From the NCBI GenBank assembly GCA_020851455.1, contig JADZCT010000005.1, positions 1 through 34,458 on the forward strand: a stretch of 34,458 bases of DNA, in the 5' to 3' direction. The notes beneath the pieces are model-generated. The model ran no database searches and was not told the origin of the DNA. It saw nothing but the letters and a program-made list of their open reading frames with translations. Shown here one piece after another: positions 7,203 to 18,109 of the stretch (the stretch's first letter is position 1; each line of letters opens with the position of its first letter). The position numbers and the translations under genes are program-made. Source of the stretch: Gemmatimonadaceae bacterium (GTDB taxonomy: Bacteria; Gemmatimonadota; Gemmatimonadetes; Gemmatimonadales; Gemmatimonadaceae).

Positions 7203-7970
7203 TCATAGGCCGAACAATGCCTCGGCGTTCCGGCTGGCGAGGTTCGCGACGAGATCGGGCTCAACACCGCGCACGGCCGCCACGCGGGCGACTGTATGCA
7301 CGACGAAGGCCGGTTCGTTCCGCTTGCCACGCTTCGGGATCGGTGCGAGATATGGTGCGTCGGACTCGACCAACAGCCTCTCATCGGGCACCTGCCGGAC
7401 GAGGGCGTCGCCGGCCCACTTCGAGAACGTCACGATGCCGCTGAAGGAAATGTACCATCCGGCGGCAAGCGCGGCCTCCATCAGCGACGCCGGCCCCGTG
7501 AAGCAGTGCAGGACGCCCCGTACGCCGGCGGACGCTGCCTCGCGGATCATCGCTGCGGTATCGTCTGCGGCCTCGCGTGTATGAACCACGACCGGCTTGC
7601 GCGCCGCGTGGGCGAGTTCGAGTTGCGCTGCGAAGGCACGTCGCTGAAGATCTGGCGGCGAATGGTCGTAGTGCGCGTCGAGTCCGCACTCGCCAATGGC
7701 GCACGCGCCTGCGTCGAGCATTGCGCGGATGGCGGCGACGTCACGCGCGGGATCGAAGCCGGTCGCGTCGTGCGGGTGGATCCCGGCCGTCCAGGCGATC
7801 CGACCTGGGTACGCCGCGGCTATGAGCCGCGACGCGTCGGCCTTTTCGAGCGATTCCCCGACACACACGAGCGCAACGGCGCCGGCGGCGAAGGCGCGCT
7901 CGATGACTTCGTCGCGATCGCCGTCGAACGCCTGGTCGGCCAGGTGACAGTGGGAGTCGGTGAAGCGCAC
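7203..7970 (-). CDS. tatD: TatD family metal-dependent hydrolase/DNase
   Basis: 255-residue TIM-barrel hydrolase. Metal-binding motifs in order: FTDSHCHL (residues 3-10), TAGIHPHD, AIGECGLD, VVVHTREA, LHCFTG and LLVESDAPYLAPIP. TatD proteins are 3'-5' exonucleases linked to DNA repair and quality control; the family also contains D-aminoacyl-tRNA deacylase-like activities, so the substrate is not settled. It begins 22 bp after the end of secF and is probably in the secDF transcript. Confidence 0.93.
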   Translation of the reverse strand: MRFTDSHCHLADQAFDGDRDEVIERAFAAGAVALVCVGESLEKADASRLIAAAYPGRIAWTAGIHPHDATGFDPARDVAAIRAMLDAGACAIGECGLDAHYDHSPPDLQRRAFAAQLELAHAARKPVVVHTREAADDTAAMIREAASAGVRGVLHCFTGPASLMEAALAAGWYISFSGIVTFSKWAGDALVRQVPDERLLVESDAPYLAPIPKRGKRNEPAFVVHTVARVAAVRGVEPDLVANLASRNAEALFGL

Positions 7971-7992
7971 CGCGCCCCTCGCCTCCCCCGGC

Positions 7993-8946
7993 CTACTGGC
8001 CCGCAGCCACCGGGTGGACCGACCGCTTCGTCTTCGCGCCGGCCTCGCGCGGGAACCGGTGCTCGATATAGATGAGGAGCATGGACGCAGCGTAGATCGA
8101 GCTGAAGGTGCCGACGAAAATGCCGAATGTCATCACCCAGGCGAACGGGCGAATCACTTCGCCGGCGAAGATTAGGAGCGCCAGCGTTGCAGCGAGCGTC
8201 GTGGCGTGCGTCAGGACCGACCTGGGCAGCGTCTCGTTCACGGAGCGGTTGACCAGCTCGTACAGCGATTCCTTGCTGTTCTTGCGCAGGTTCTCCCGCA
8301 CGCGGTCGAAGATGATGATCGTGTCGTTCATCGAATAGCCGATCACCGTGAGGAGGCCGGCGATGACGGTCAGCGAAACTTCGAGCCGCATGAGTGCGAT
8401 GAACGCCACGGTCGCAAGGATGTCGTGCATGCTCGAGAGCACCGCGGCAAGCCCGAAGCGCCACTCGAACCGCCACGCAAGGTAGACGAGCGTGATCGCG
8501 AAGGAGATGAGGATGGCGATGATCGCGCCGCGCCTGAGTTCGGCGCCCACGCGAGCGCCCACAGCCTCGGACCGGACGACGGTGAAGTTGCCCGCGCCAG
8601 CAACAGTCTCGACCGCCGCGCTGATTTCCCGGCGGGCCTCGCTCGTTCCCGCGGCCGCCGTGTCGCCACGCACCCGGATGATGTAATCGGTGGGCGTCCC
8701 GAACTGCTGCACTACCGGCTCCACCGCACCGCCCGCCTCGAGCGCCGCGCGCAGGCGGCCAACATCAGGCGGCTGGGTGAACTCCACCTGGACCACGGTG
8801 CCGCCGGTGAAGTCCACGCTGTATGTGAACCCGCGGTTGATGAGCACGGCAACCACGCCCGCGACGATGAACCCTGCGGTGAGGGCGGCGCCGAGGCGCC
8901 ACCAGCGGATGAAGTCGTACTTGGTGTCGTGAAGGATGCGAAACAT
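7993..8946 (-). CDS. secF: Protein translocase subunit SecF
   Basis: Inner-membrane partner of SecD that uses proton flow to help pull proteins across through SecYEG. The 317-residue protein begins [17 protein letters not shown], then a first membrane helix, the D1-type VDFTGGTVVQVEF, a periplasmic domain, and a block of five C-terminal helices containing VIGYSMNDTIIIFDRVREN. The C-terminus is short and basic. Its ATG overlaps the secD stop by one base (TGATG), so the two are coupled. Confidence 0.97.
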   Translation of the reverse strand: MFRILHDTKYDFIRWWRLGAALTAGFIVAGVVAVLINRGFTYSVDFTGGTVVQVEFTQPPDVGRLRAALEAGGAVEPVVQQFGTPTDYIIRVRGDTAAAGTSEARREISAAVETVAGAGNFTVVRSEAVGARVGAELRRGAIIAILISFAITLVYLAWRFEWRFGLAAVLSSMHDILATVAFIALMRLEVSLTVIAGLLTVIGYSMNDTIIIFDRVRENLRKNSKESLYELVNRSVNETLPRSVLTHATTLAATLALLIFAGEVIRPFAWVMTFGIFVGTFSSIYAASMLLIYIEHRFPREAGAKTKRSVHPVAAGQ

Positions 8947-10577
8947 CAGATGCTCAAGGCGTCAGCCGTGCGGTGCCGGCTCAGCCAGACGAGGAAGAAG
9001 GTGCGCACGACGAAGACGGCGGTGAACATTGACGCCGCGATGCCCGCGAGAAGCGTGACGGCAAACCCGCGAACCGGCCCGGTGCCGAACTGATAGAGGA
9101 CGGCCGCAGTGAGCGCCGTGGTGATGTTGCTGTCAACGATCGCAGGCATGGCGTGACGGAAGCCTTCCTCGATGGCGGTGCGGACGGTCTTGCCGTGGAC
9201 CATTTCCTCGCGGATTCGCTCGAATATCAGCACGTTCGCGTCCACGGCCATGCCGATGGACAGAACGAAGCCGGCAATGCCCGGCAGTGTCAGCACGGCG
9301 CCGAACATCGCGAGCGCCGCAATGGTGAACAGTGTATACAGCACCAAGCCGGCCACCGAGAGCAGGCCGGAGAAGCGGTAGTAGCCCGCCATGATGACGA
9401 CGACGAGCAGGATAGCCAGGACGCCCGCGGTCACGCCCTTGTGAATCGAATCTTCGCCAAGACTCGCGCCGATGTTGCGCGCCTCGGCGACCTTGAGCGG
9501 CACCGGCAGGGCGCCGGCGCGCAGCACGAGCGCGAGGTCGGTGGCCGCCTGCAGCCCGCCGCCGCCGAGTGTGATCTGCCCACGGGTTCCGATGGCGCTC
9601 TGGATGACCGGCGCGCTCATGACGCGGTCGTCGAGGACGATCGCCATATAGTCCTTCACGTGCTTGCCGGTCTCGGTGCGGAACCGGCGGCCGCCCTCGT
9701 TGTTGAGCTGGAACTCGACGACGGTGCCTTCGATCGGCACCTGGTTCGGGCGGGCGTCCGTCAGGTACTCGCCCGTGATGATCGGCCTCGAGTCGAGGAC
9801 ATACAACGGGCGCATCCACCGGCCGCCGGCGCTCACGGAGTCAACGCCCCAGCGCACGTCCTTGCCGGGCGGGAGCGCGGCCTGGATCAGCGGGTTGCGC
9901 AGGTATGAATCAATCTCGGTCTGGCGCGACGCCTCGACGTAGAACAGCCCGGGCACTACGCCGGCCGGCTGGACATACTGCGAGAACGGGCCGGTCGTGG
10001 AAGTGACGCCCGTGTCGGCAGCGGTTTTCTTCGCCGTGTCGGAAAAGAGGGTGGAGAGCGCCGGCTTGACGCCGGTGTCGCCACGCACGTTGGGCAAGTT
10101 CTGCCCCAGCTTCCGCTCCTTCACGATTCCGTCGAGCCGCGGGATCACGCGCTCGAGCGACTGCGACTTGTCAGTGATCTGGAACTTGAGGAACGCCGAC
10201 TTCTGCACCACTTGAATCGCGCGCTCAGGGTCGTCAATGCCGGGCAGCTCGACGATAATCTTGTCCGTGCCCGACTTCTGCACGACCGGCTCGGCGACGC
10301 CGAACTCGTCCACGCGCGTGCGAACGACCTTGAGCGCGCGCTCGATGGCCGCGGCCTTGTCGGCAATCACGCCGTTCGACTCGTCGGGCTCGAGGGTGAG
10401 GTGCATTCCCCCCTGCAGGTCGAGCCCGCGCTTGAGGGGCACGCGCTTCACGGTGTCGTATCCGATCGAGCCGTCGGCGCGCTTCACGCGCTCGATCGTA
10501 TCGCGTGGTATCAGCATCCCGATTGACACCGCGACGAGCGCCACGATGAAGGCGATCCGGTACTTCAGGTTGGACAT
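8946..10577 (-). CDS. secD: Protein translocase subunit SecD
   Basis: 543 residues. An N-terminal membrane helix (about 7-24) is followed by the signature [18 protein letters not shown] and a large periplasmic P1 domain. The C-terminal helices carry [20 protein letters not shown]. It forms the SecDF complex with the next gene. The first part of P1 contains an extra, low-similarity stretch around residues 130-200 (rich in Thr, Lys and Gly) that is longer than in E. coli-type minimal cores. No clear Shine-Dalgarno is seen before the ATG. A promoter and a hairpin lie upstream, so secD heads its own transcript. Confidence 0.97.
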   Translation of the reverse strand: MSNLKYRIAFIVALVAVSIGMLIPRDTIERVKRADGSIGYDTVKRVPLKRGLDLQGGMHLTLEPDESNGVIADKAAAIERALKVVRTRVDEFGVAEPVVQKSGTDKIIVELPGIDDPERAIQVVQKSAFLKFQITDKSQSLERVIPRLDGIVKERKLGQNLPNVRGDTGVKPALSTLFSDTAKKTAADTGVTSTTGPFSQYVQPAGVVPGLFYVEASRQTEIDSYLRNPLIQAALPPGKDVRWGVDSVSAGGRWMRPLYVLDSRPIITGEYLTDARPNQVPIEGTVVEFQLNNEGGRRFRTETGKHVKDYMAIVLDDRVMSAPVIQSAIGTRGQITLGGGGLQAATDLALVLRAGALPVPLKVAEARNIGASLGEDSIHKGVTAGVLAILLVVVIMAGYYRFSGLLSVAGLVLYTLFTIAALAMFGAVLTLPGIAGFVLSIGMAVDANVLIFERIREEMVHGKTVRTAIEEGFRHAMPAIVDSNITTALTAAVLYQFGTGPVRGFAVTLLAGIAASMFTAVFVVRTFFLVWLSRHRTADALSI

Positions 10578-10613
10578 TGCGTCGAATGCTGGATGACAGG
10601 GGACATGCGCGGG

Positions 10614-10638
10614 GACGGCGCCCCGTTCGGGCGCCGTC
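10614..10638. promoter_or_regulatory. Perfect 10-bp hairpin in the secD leader
   Basis: GACGGCGCCC, loop CGTTC, GGGCGCCGTC: ten perfect pairs, all but one G-C. It lies between the candidate secD promoter and the ATG. No T tract follows on either strand, so it is not a standard intrinsic terminator. It may protect the mRNA or control translation. Confidence 0.55.
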
Positions 10639-10664
10639 GAGATCCGCCGCTAGCAGAACCCATT

Positions 10665-10693
10665 AGCTTAGCCACGGAATCGCGCACGGTCAA
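10665..10693 (-). promoter_or_regulatory. Candidate promoter for secD-secF
   Basis: On the minus strand: TTGACC, 17-base spacer, TAAGCT. Predicted start is near 10658, giving a leader of about 80 bases that includes the 10614-10638 hairpin. The same TTGACC-N17-TA layout occurs before rimP and before the phospholipase-like gene. A near-palindrome GTTGCC-C-GGCAAC at 10702-10714 lies just upstream of the -35. Confidence 0.45.
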
Positions 10694-10724
10694 CCGATCC
10701 TGTTGCCCGGCAACGGCTTGTAAG

Positions 10725-11645
10725 TCACAATCCCGCGCGCCACCGGCTGACGATGAGCCGTGCGGCTTCTTCATCACGCCTGAGCTGCGCAACGAGCGAC
10801 TCCGGGCCGTCGAACCTGCGCACGTCGCGTAACCGCCGGATGAAGTCAACCCGCACCGACTCGCCGTACCAGTCGCCGCAGGCATCGAAGATGTGAGCTT
10901 CGATGCCTCGGCGCTCGTCGCCGAACGTAGGCCTTGCGCCGAGATTCAGCATCCCCGGATAGTCGGTACCGGGCGTCGCCACGCGAACCGCATAGACGCC
11001 TTCCGGGGGCAGAAGCTTCTCCGGCGGATGCGAAGCAAGGTTCAGCGTTCGGTACCCCAGGGCCGCTCCCCGCCCCTCGCCGTGCCCGACAACGCCGGAG
11101 ACCCAGTAGGGCCGCCCGAGGCCGTCGGCAGCTCGAGCGAGGTCCCCGCGAGCGACCGCGTTGCGGATCGCCGTAGAGGAAATCGGCCGCCCGTCACGAT
11201 CGTCAACCGCGGGCACAACGTGGACGTCGAACCCCCGTGCACTCCCCAGCCGTTCGAGCGTCGCGGCATCGCCGGCCCGGCCGCGGCCGAAGCCGTGGTC
11301 GTGCCCGATGAACAGATGGCGCATCCCGAAGCGCCCGAGCAGCACCTCGTCCACGAACCGCTCCGCTTCGAGCAACGCGACCTCGCGGGTGAACGGCACC
11401 ACGACGACGTCGTCAGCGCCCGACGCTTCGAGGAGGCGCACCTTCTCGTCGCCCACGCAGAGCAACGGCGGCGCGGCCAACGGGTTGACGATGCGGAGCG
11501 GGTGAGGCTCGAATGTCACCACCGCGCTCCTGACGCCCCGCTCGCGCGCGAACCGCACGAGCCGGTCCACGACGAACCGGTGCCCGCGATGCACGCCATC
11601 GAACGTGCCGACTGTCACGGCGGCAAGCGACGCGTTACGGGTCAC
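10725..11645 (-). CDS. ribF: Bifunctional riboflavin kinase / FAD synthetase
   Basis: Phosphorylates riboflavin to FMN and adenylylates FMN to FAD. The N-terminal nucleotidyltransferase domain shows TVGTFDGVHRGHRFVV, TFEPHPLRIV, FIGHDHGFGRGRAGD and RPISSTAIRNAV. The C-terminal kinase domain shows GHGEGRGAALGYRTLNL, PPEGVYAVRV, MLNLGARPTFG and IEAHIFD. The GTG at 11645 gives 306 residues, the normal size, and overlaps the truB stop by 11 bases. It is the last gene of the rimP-to-ribF operon. Confidence 0.95.
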   Translation of the reverse strand: MTRNASLAAVTVGTFDGVHRGHRFVVDRLVRFARERGVRSAVVTFEPHPLRIVNPLAAPPLLCVGDEKVRLLEASGADDVVVVPFTREVALLEAERFVDEVLLGRFGMRHLFIGHDHGFGRGRAGDAATLERLGSARGFDVHVVPAVDDRDGRPISSTAIRNAVARGDLARAADGLGRPYWVSGVVGHGEGRGAALGYRTLNLASHPPEKLLPPEGVYAVRVATPGTDYPGMLNLGARPTFGDERRGIEAHIFDACGDWYGESVRVDFIRRLRDVRRFDGPESLVAQLRRDEEAARLIVSRWRAGL

Positions 11646-12558
11646 GGAACACCACCCGCGGCTGCCAACGGTCTCCGCGCTCCGACGGCCTTCGCTTCGC
11701 GAACGCGACCAGCCGCGACGCCTCGTCAGGGGCCGACGGGTCGAGGAGCGCAGCGAACGCTCCTCCGACGCGGGCCTCCACGTCCACCCCGCGCGAGGCG
11801 GCGAGGCCCTCCACGGCGTCGAGGTTCTGCCGCGGATACCCGGCAAGGGCTTCGACGGCGGGAGCCACGCACACGCCGCCCTCGCGCAGTCGCTGCAATG
11901 TGATTGCGGCCGCAACGTCAAAGACGCCCGCACGGTGGCGACGAAGCGCCGAGAGGTGTGCGGCAGTCCCCGCCGCGCGACCGAGGTCGCGGGCAAGGGA
12001 GCGCACGTATGTTCCGCCGCCGCACTTCACGCGCATGCGGCACCTGGCGATCCCACCGCCCGGGCCGTCCTCCATCGCATCCAGCGCGACCTCGTGTATC
12101 TGCACCTTCACGGGCGCCAGTGCAACGCTTTCCCCAGCCCTCGCGAGTTCATAGGCGCGCCGTCCGCCGACGCGTTTGGCCGAGTAGGCCGGAGGAAGCT
12201 GGTCAATGGAGCCGTGGAACCGTTCCGCAGCGACCAGCAGCGCTTCACGCGACGGCAGGGCAGCGGTTGATGTCACGGTGCCGCCGGAATCCTCCGTGGC
12301 GGTTTCGGTGCCAAACTCGACCGTCGCCTCGTACTCCTTCGGCTCGTCATCCAGGTACTGGAGCAGGCGCGTGGCGCGGCCGAGGAGGAGCACGAGGAGC
12401 CCGGTCGCAAATGGATCGAGCGTGCCGCCGTGGCCGACCTGGCGCTCGCCGGTGGCCCGCCGCGCCGCGAGGACGACGTCGTGCGATGAAACGCCTGCCG
12501 GCTTGTCAACGAGCAGCAGGCCGTCGAGGCGGCTAGCGCTCTTCGTCTGGCGAGTCAC
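11635..12558 (-). CDS. truB: tRNA pseudouridine(55) synthase
   Basis: Makes pseudouridine 55 in the T loop of tRNAs. Seen in order: GLLLVDKPAGVSSHDVV, VGHGGTLDPFATGLLVL with the catalytic Asp, YEATVEFGTETATEDSGG, LPPAYSAKRVGGRRAYELAR, and CGGGTYVRSLARDLG. The C-terminal part has a short PUA-like tail. The GTG at 12558 gives 307 residues and overlaps rbfA by 26 bases; an ATG far upstream only extends into rbfA. The position rbfA-truB-ribF is the conserved bacterial order. Confidence 0.95.
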   Translation of the reverse strand: MTRQTKSASRLDGLLLVDKPAGVSSHDVVLAARRATGERQVGHGGTLDPFATGLLVLLLGRATRLLQYLDDEPKEYEATVEFGTETATEDSGGTVTSTAALPSREALLVAAERFHGSIDQLPPAYSAKRVGGRRAYELARAGESVALAPVKVQIHEVALDAMEDGPGGGIARCRMRVKCGGGTYVRSLARDLGRAAGTAAHLSALRRHRAGVFDVAAAITLQRLREGGVCVAPAVEALAGYPRQNLDAVEGLAASRGVDVEARVGGAFAALLDPSAPDEASRLVAFAKRRPSERGDRWQPRVVFRDP

Positions 12559-12937
12559 CGGGCGCGCCCGCAGCCGGGCCGTCGTGGGTGCGCACGCTGT
12601 TGAGGAGGGACTCGATGCGCGCCGCGCGCGCGATGCTCTCGTCAAGGCGGAAGGTGATCTCGGGTGCAAGCCGGAGCCGTAGCGCGCGCCCCACCCGGGA
12701 TCGAAACTGCGGCGCGACCGCGTTGAGCCCATCCAGCGCCTCGGCGCGCGCCGCGTCGCCGGCGTACACGCTGACGTACACCGTCGCGACGCCGAGATCA
12801 CGAGACATGTCCACGCCCGTGACAGTCACGAGCCCTGTCACGCGCGGATCCTTCACGCCCTCCGAGAGGATCACCGCGATTTCCTCCCGCACCGCCTCTG
12901 CTACGCGGTCCGGGCGCCTCGGGTCACGCTGGGCCAT
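12533..12937 (-). CDS. rbfA: 30S ribosome-binding factor A
   Basis: Cold-shock-related maturation factor that binds the 30S subunit and aids processing of the 16S rRNA 5' end. 134 residues from ATG 12937, which follows a strong GGGAGG ribosome-binding site at the correct distance. Family pattern: DRVAEAVREEIAVILSEGVKDPRV near the start (read in parts), VTVTGVDMSRDLGVATVYVSVY, and LRLRLAPEITFRLDESIARA. The C-terminus has an acidic/proline-rich tail. It begins 10 bp after the infB stop. Confidence 0.95.
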   Translation of the reverse strand: MAQRDPRRPDRVAEAVREEIAVILSEGVKDPRVTGLVTVTGVDMSRDLGVATVYVSVYAGDAARAEALDGLNAVAPQFRSRVGRALRLRLAPEITFRLDESIARAARIESLLNSVRTHDGPAAGAPGDSPDEER

Positions 12938-12947
12938 GCGTCCTCCC

Positions 12948-15790
<2,843 letters not shown>

Positions 15791-15794
<4 letters not shown>

Positions 15795-16165
15795 CCCATA
15801 CCTCCGTTCGGCCGGCTCACCGGCGTCGAGCCCAATGCCTCGACGATCCCGCGCGCCAGCTCTCCATCCACGACGGCGACCGCCGCCGTGGCACCGCGTC
15901 CCACAGACTCACCCAGCCACGCCGCGGTTACCCCCGCCGTCACTGGCACGCCGCGCGCGGAAAGCAGCCGGATCACCTTCGCCCGGCTGTGCTCCGATGC
16001 ATCGTCGGCCACCAACGCCATCACCGCATTTCCCCTTCGAGCCGCGGTGCGCACCTGCTCGACGCCAACTATCACCGTGCGTGCGCGGACGCCCAGGCCC
16101 AGCAGCCGCCGCGCACGACCCGGATCCCGGCCGTCCGTGCCACGATCAGGCGCCCTGCCCGCCAC
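15791..16165 (-). CDS. L7Ae/L30e-family RNA-binding protein (YlxQ-like)
   Basis: 124 residues with the pattern of the small L7Ae-type protein found between nusA and infB in many bacteria: RARRLLGLGVRARTVIVGVE, VRTAARRGNAVMALVADDAS, HSRAKVIRLLSARGVPV and RGATAAVAVVDGELARGIV. These proteins bind kink-turn-like RNA; the cellular role of the bacterial form is poorly known. The start at 16165 overlaps nusA by 20 bases; the N-terminal 18 residues are unlike the family and a later start is possible. It ends by overlapping infB. Confidence 0.83.
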
Positions 16166-17504
16166 TCTCTTCGGCCTCCCCGCCCGCGCTCGCCACGCCC
16201 GACGCGTCCGCGCCGTCTTCGGTGAGCTCGTCGATCAGCTTCATGATCCGCTCGGCCTCCTCTGGTGCGATCCCGGGCAGGCGGAGAAAATCCTCTCTCT
16301 CGAGGTCAATAATGTCGTCAAGCGTGCGGTAGCCGCCGGCCTCAAGGACCGCAACGGTTGCCGGCGGCAGTCCCTCGATGGCGTCGAGCTTGACGTCGGC
16401 TGCCTCATCCCCTTCCTCCGGCAGCGGCTGGAAGAGCGGGATATCGCCGCCGCGCTCCAACCACTCGCGGCTCGAGTACAGGTCTATTTTCCACTCCGTC
16501 AGCTCCGAGGCGAGTCGCACGTTCTGGCCATTGCGCCCGATCGCAAGCGACAGCTGATCCTCGTCCACGATGGCCTTGATCGTCTTCGTCGGCGGATCGC
16601 TGAATACACGAGCAACCTTGGCTGGCGCGAGCGCAAGCCGGGCGAAGCGCTCCGGATCTGCCGACCACGGGACGATGTCAATGCGCTCGCCGCCGAGTTC
16701 CTGTACCACGGCCTGCACACGGGCGCCCTTCATCCCCACGCAGGCGCCCACCGGGTCTATCGCCTCGTCGCGCGAGAATACCGCGATCTTGGTTCTGCTC
16801 CCAACTTCGCGCGCCGCGGCGCGGATTTCGACGATCCCCTGCTGCAACTCCGGAACTTCGAGGCGGAACAGCGCCTTGACGAACAACGCATCGGCACGCG
16901 AGAGGACGAGACGCGGCCCCTTGGGCGTCTCCTCGATCTTCTTGAGCACGGCGCGAACCGGCTCGCCCTGCTTGTACGACTCCCTGTGGTTCTGCTCGCG
17001 GTACGGAATGACCGCCTCCGCCTCACGGAACTTGTTGAGCATCACGACGATCTTTCCGCGCTCGATCTGCTGGATCTCGCCGGACAGGAGGTCGCCCACG
17101 CGGCCAGAGAACTCGTCGCGGATCTTGGTGCGCTCGCCTTCGCGTACGCGCTGGACGATGCGCTGTTTTGCCGCCTGCACCGCCGAACGCCCGAAGTCGG
17201 CGAACTCCACCGGAATCTCCATGACGTCGCCGACTTCGTAGTCCTCGTCCTCGTAGCGCGCCTCTTCCAGCGAGATCTGCGACGCCGGATCCTCGACCAC
17301 CTCGACCACGTTCTTCAGCAGGACGATCCGGATCTCGCCGCGACCCTCGTCCACGTCCACTTCCGCCTGCACTGTCAGACCGTGCTTCTTGGCCAGGGCC
17401 GCAAGGATGCCGTCGCGCAGAAGCTCGATGAGCTCCGAGCGCTCGATCTGCTTCATGCTCGCCAGGTCGCGCAGCGCAGACAGGATTTCGGTAGAGCCAG
17501 CCAT
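16146..17504 (-). CDS. nusA: Transcription termination/antitermination protein NusA
   Basis: RNA-polymerase-associated factor that modulates pausing, termination and antitermination. 452 residues: N-terminal polymerase-binding domain (1-125), S1 domain (about 130-200), KH1/KH2 domains with VGACVGMKGARVQAVVQELG and SLAIGRNGQNVRLASELT, and a C-terminal helix-hairpin-helix segment (GYRTLDDIIDLEREDFLRLP). A good ribosome-binding site, GAGGAG, precedes the ATG, 12 bp after rimP. The operon leader carries an intrinsic terminator, a natural target for NusA self-control. Confidence 0.97.
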   Translation of the reverse strand: MAGSTEILSALRDLASMKQIERSELIELLRDGILAALAKKHGLTVQAEVDVDEGRGEIRIVLLKNVVEVVEDPASQISLEEARYEDEDYEVGDVMEIPVEFADFGRSAVQAAKQRIVQRVREGERTKIRDEFSGRVGDLLSGEIQQIERGKIVVMLNKFREAEAVIPYREQNHRESYKQGEPVRAVLKKIEETPKGPRLVLSRADALFVKALFRLEVPELQQGIVEIRAAAREVGSRTKIAVFSRDEAIDPVGACVGMKGARVQAVVQELGGERIDIVPWSADPERFARLALAPAKVARVFSDPPTKTIKAIVDEDQLSLAIGRNGQNVRLASELTEWKIDLYSSREWLERGGDIPLFQPLPEEGDEAADVKLDAIEGLPPATVAVLEAGGYRTLDDIIDLEREDFLRLPGIAPEEAERIMKLIDELTEDGADASGVASAGGEAEESGGQGA

Positions 17505-17516
17505 CTGGGAGACTCC

Positions 17517-17993
17517 TCAGTGATTCCAATGAACGGCCAGGCGGGCCCGCTCTATCTCCGCCAGGGCCAACTCGAATTCCACCGCCTTGGCGTCGCGCAC
17601 CCTGATGCGCACGTCGCCCCCGGTTCCCTCAACTGCGACTATCTCGACCTCGACATGGCCGCCTACGGAGCCAAACCTCGCGCTCTTGACGGTAGCACGA
17701 CGTCCTATGAAACGCCGCCATTCCGCCGCGTTACGGAGCGGCCGTTCGACCCCCGGCGACGACACCTCGAGCACGTACCGCGCTCCACCAACGGCTGGCG
17801 CAGCATCAAGCCGCTCGCTCAGCGCGCGCGACACCCGCTCGCAGTCGCCGACCCTGACGCCTGCGCCGTCCAACGTGTCAATGCGGACATCCAGAACCGG
17901 CCGGTTCCGCGGGCCGGTGAAACGGAGATCAACGAGCTCGTAGCCGAGCCTGCCAACTTCTTGCTCGACAACGGCGTGCAGTTCGGGATTCAC
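17517..17993 (-). CDS. rimP: Ribosome maturation factor RimP
   Basis: Needed for 30S subunit assembly. 158 residues from GTG 17993, which has GGAG seven bases upstream. Family features: LGYELVDLRFTGPRNRPVLDV, GVRVGDCERVSRALSERLD, YVLEVSSPGVERPLRNAAEW, and a C-terminal Sm-like barrel. The frame stays open upstream to 18077 without similarity, so that part is excluded. It is the first gene of the rimP-nusA-infB-ribF operon. Only 26 bases separate its start from the T tract of an intrinsic terminator. Confidence 0.95.
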   Translation of the reverse strand: MNPELHAVVEQEVGRLGYELVDLRFTGPRNRPVLDVRIDTLDGAGVRVGDCERVSRALSERLDAAPAVGGARYVLEVSSPGVERPLRNAAEWRRFIGRRATVKSARFGSVGGHVEVEIVAVEGTGGDVRIRVRDAKAVEFELALAEIERARLAVHWNH

Positions 17994-18019
17994 GCCGTTT
18001 CTCCAGATCGTACGAGGAC

Positions 18020-18048
18020 AAAAAAATGTGGGGAGCCTTCCCCCACAT
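18020..18048 (-). terminator. Intrinsic terminator/attenuator before rimP
   Basis: On the minus strand: ATGTGGGG, seven-base loop, CCCCACAT, directly followed by a run of T residues (plus-strand A run 18020-18026). This is a textbook intrinsic terminator. It ends the murA-pgeF transcript and, because the candidate rimP promoter lies upstream of it, should also act within the rimP operon leader. Confidence 0.9.
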
Positions 18049-18080
18049 CGAACGACTCGCCGGAGCGGGCCGAACATCCA

Positions 18081-18109
18081 AAACTAGGTGGCCGGCGGCC
18101 CCCGGTCAA
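18081..18109 (-). promoter_or_regulatory. Candidate promoter for the rimP-ribF operon
   Basis: TTGACC, 17-base spacer, TAGTTT on the minus strand; predicted start near 18074. The -35 hexamer contains the TGA stop of the frame-corrected pgeF. A transcript from here would have a leader of about 80 bases that contains the terminator at 18020-18048 and then the rimP ribosome-binding site. Confidence 0.45.

Noticed and set aside
17990-18105. The in-frame extension of pgeF that overlaps rimP
   Set aside because: The family similarity stops at the T8 run and continues in another frame that ends at 18106, so this extension is a frameshift product.
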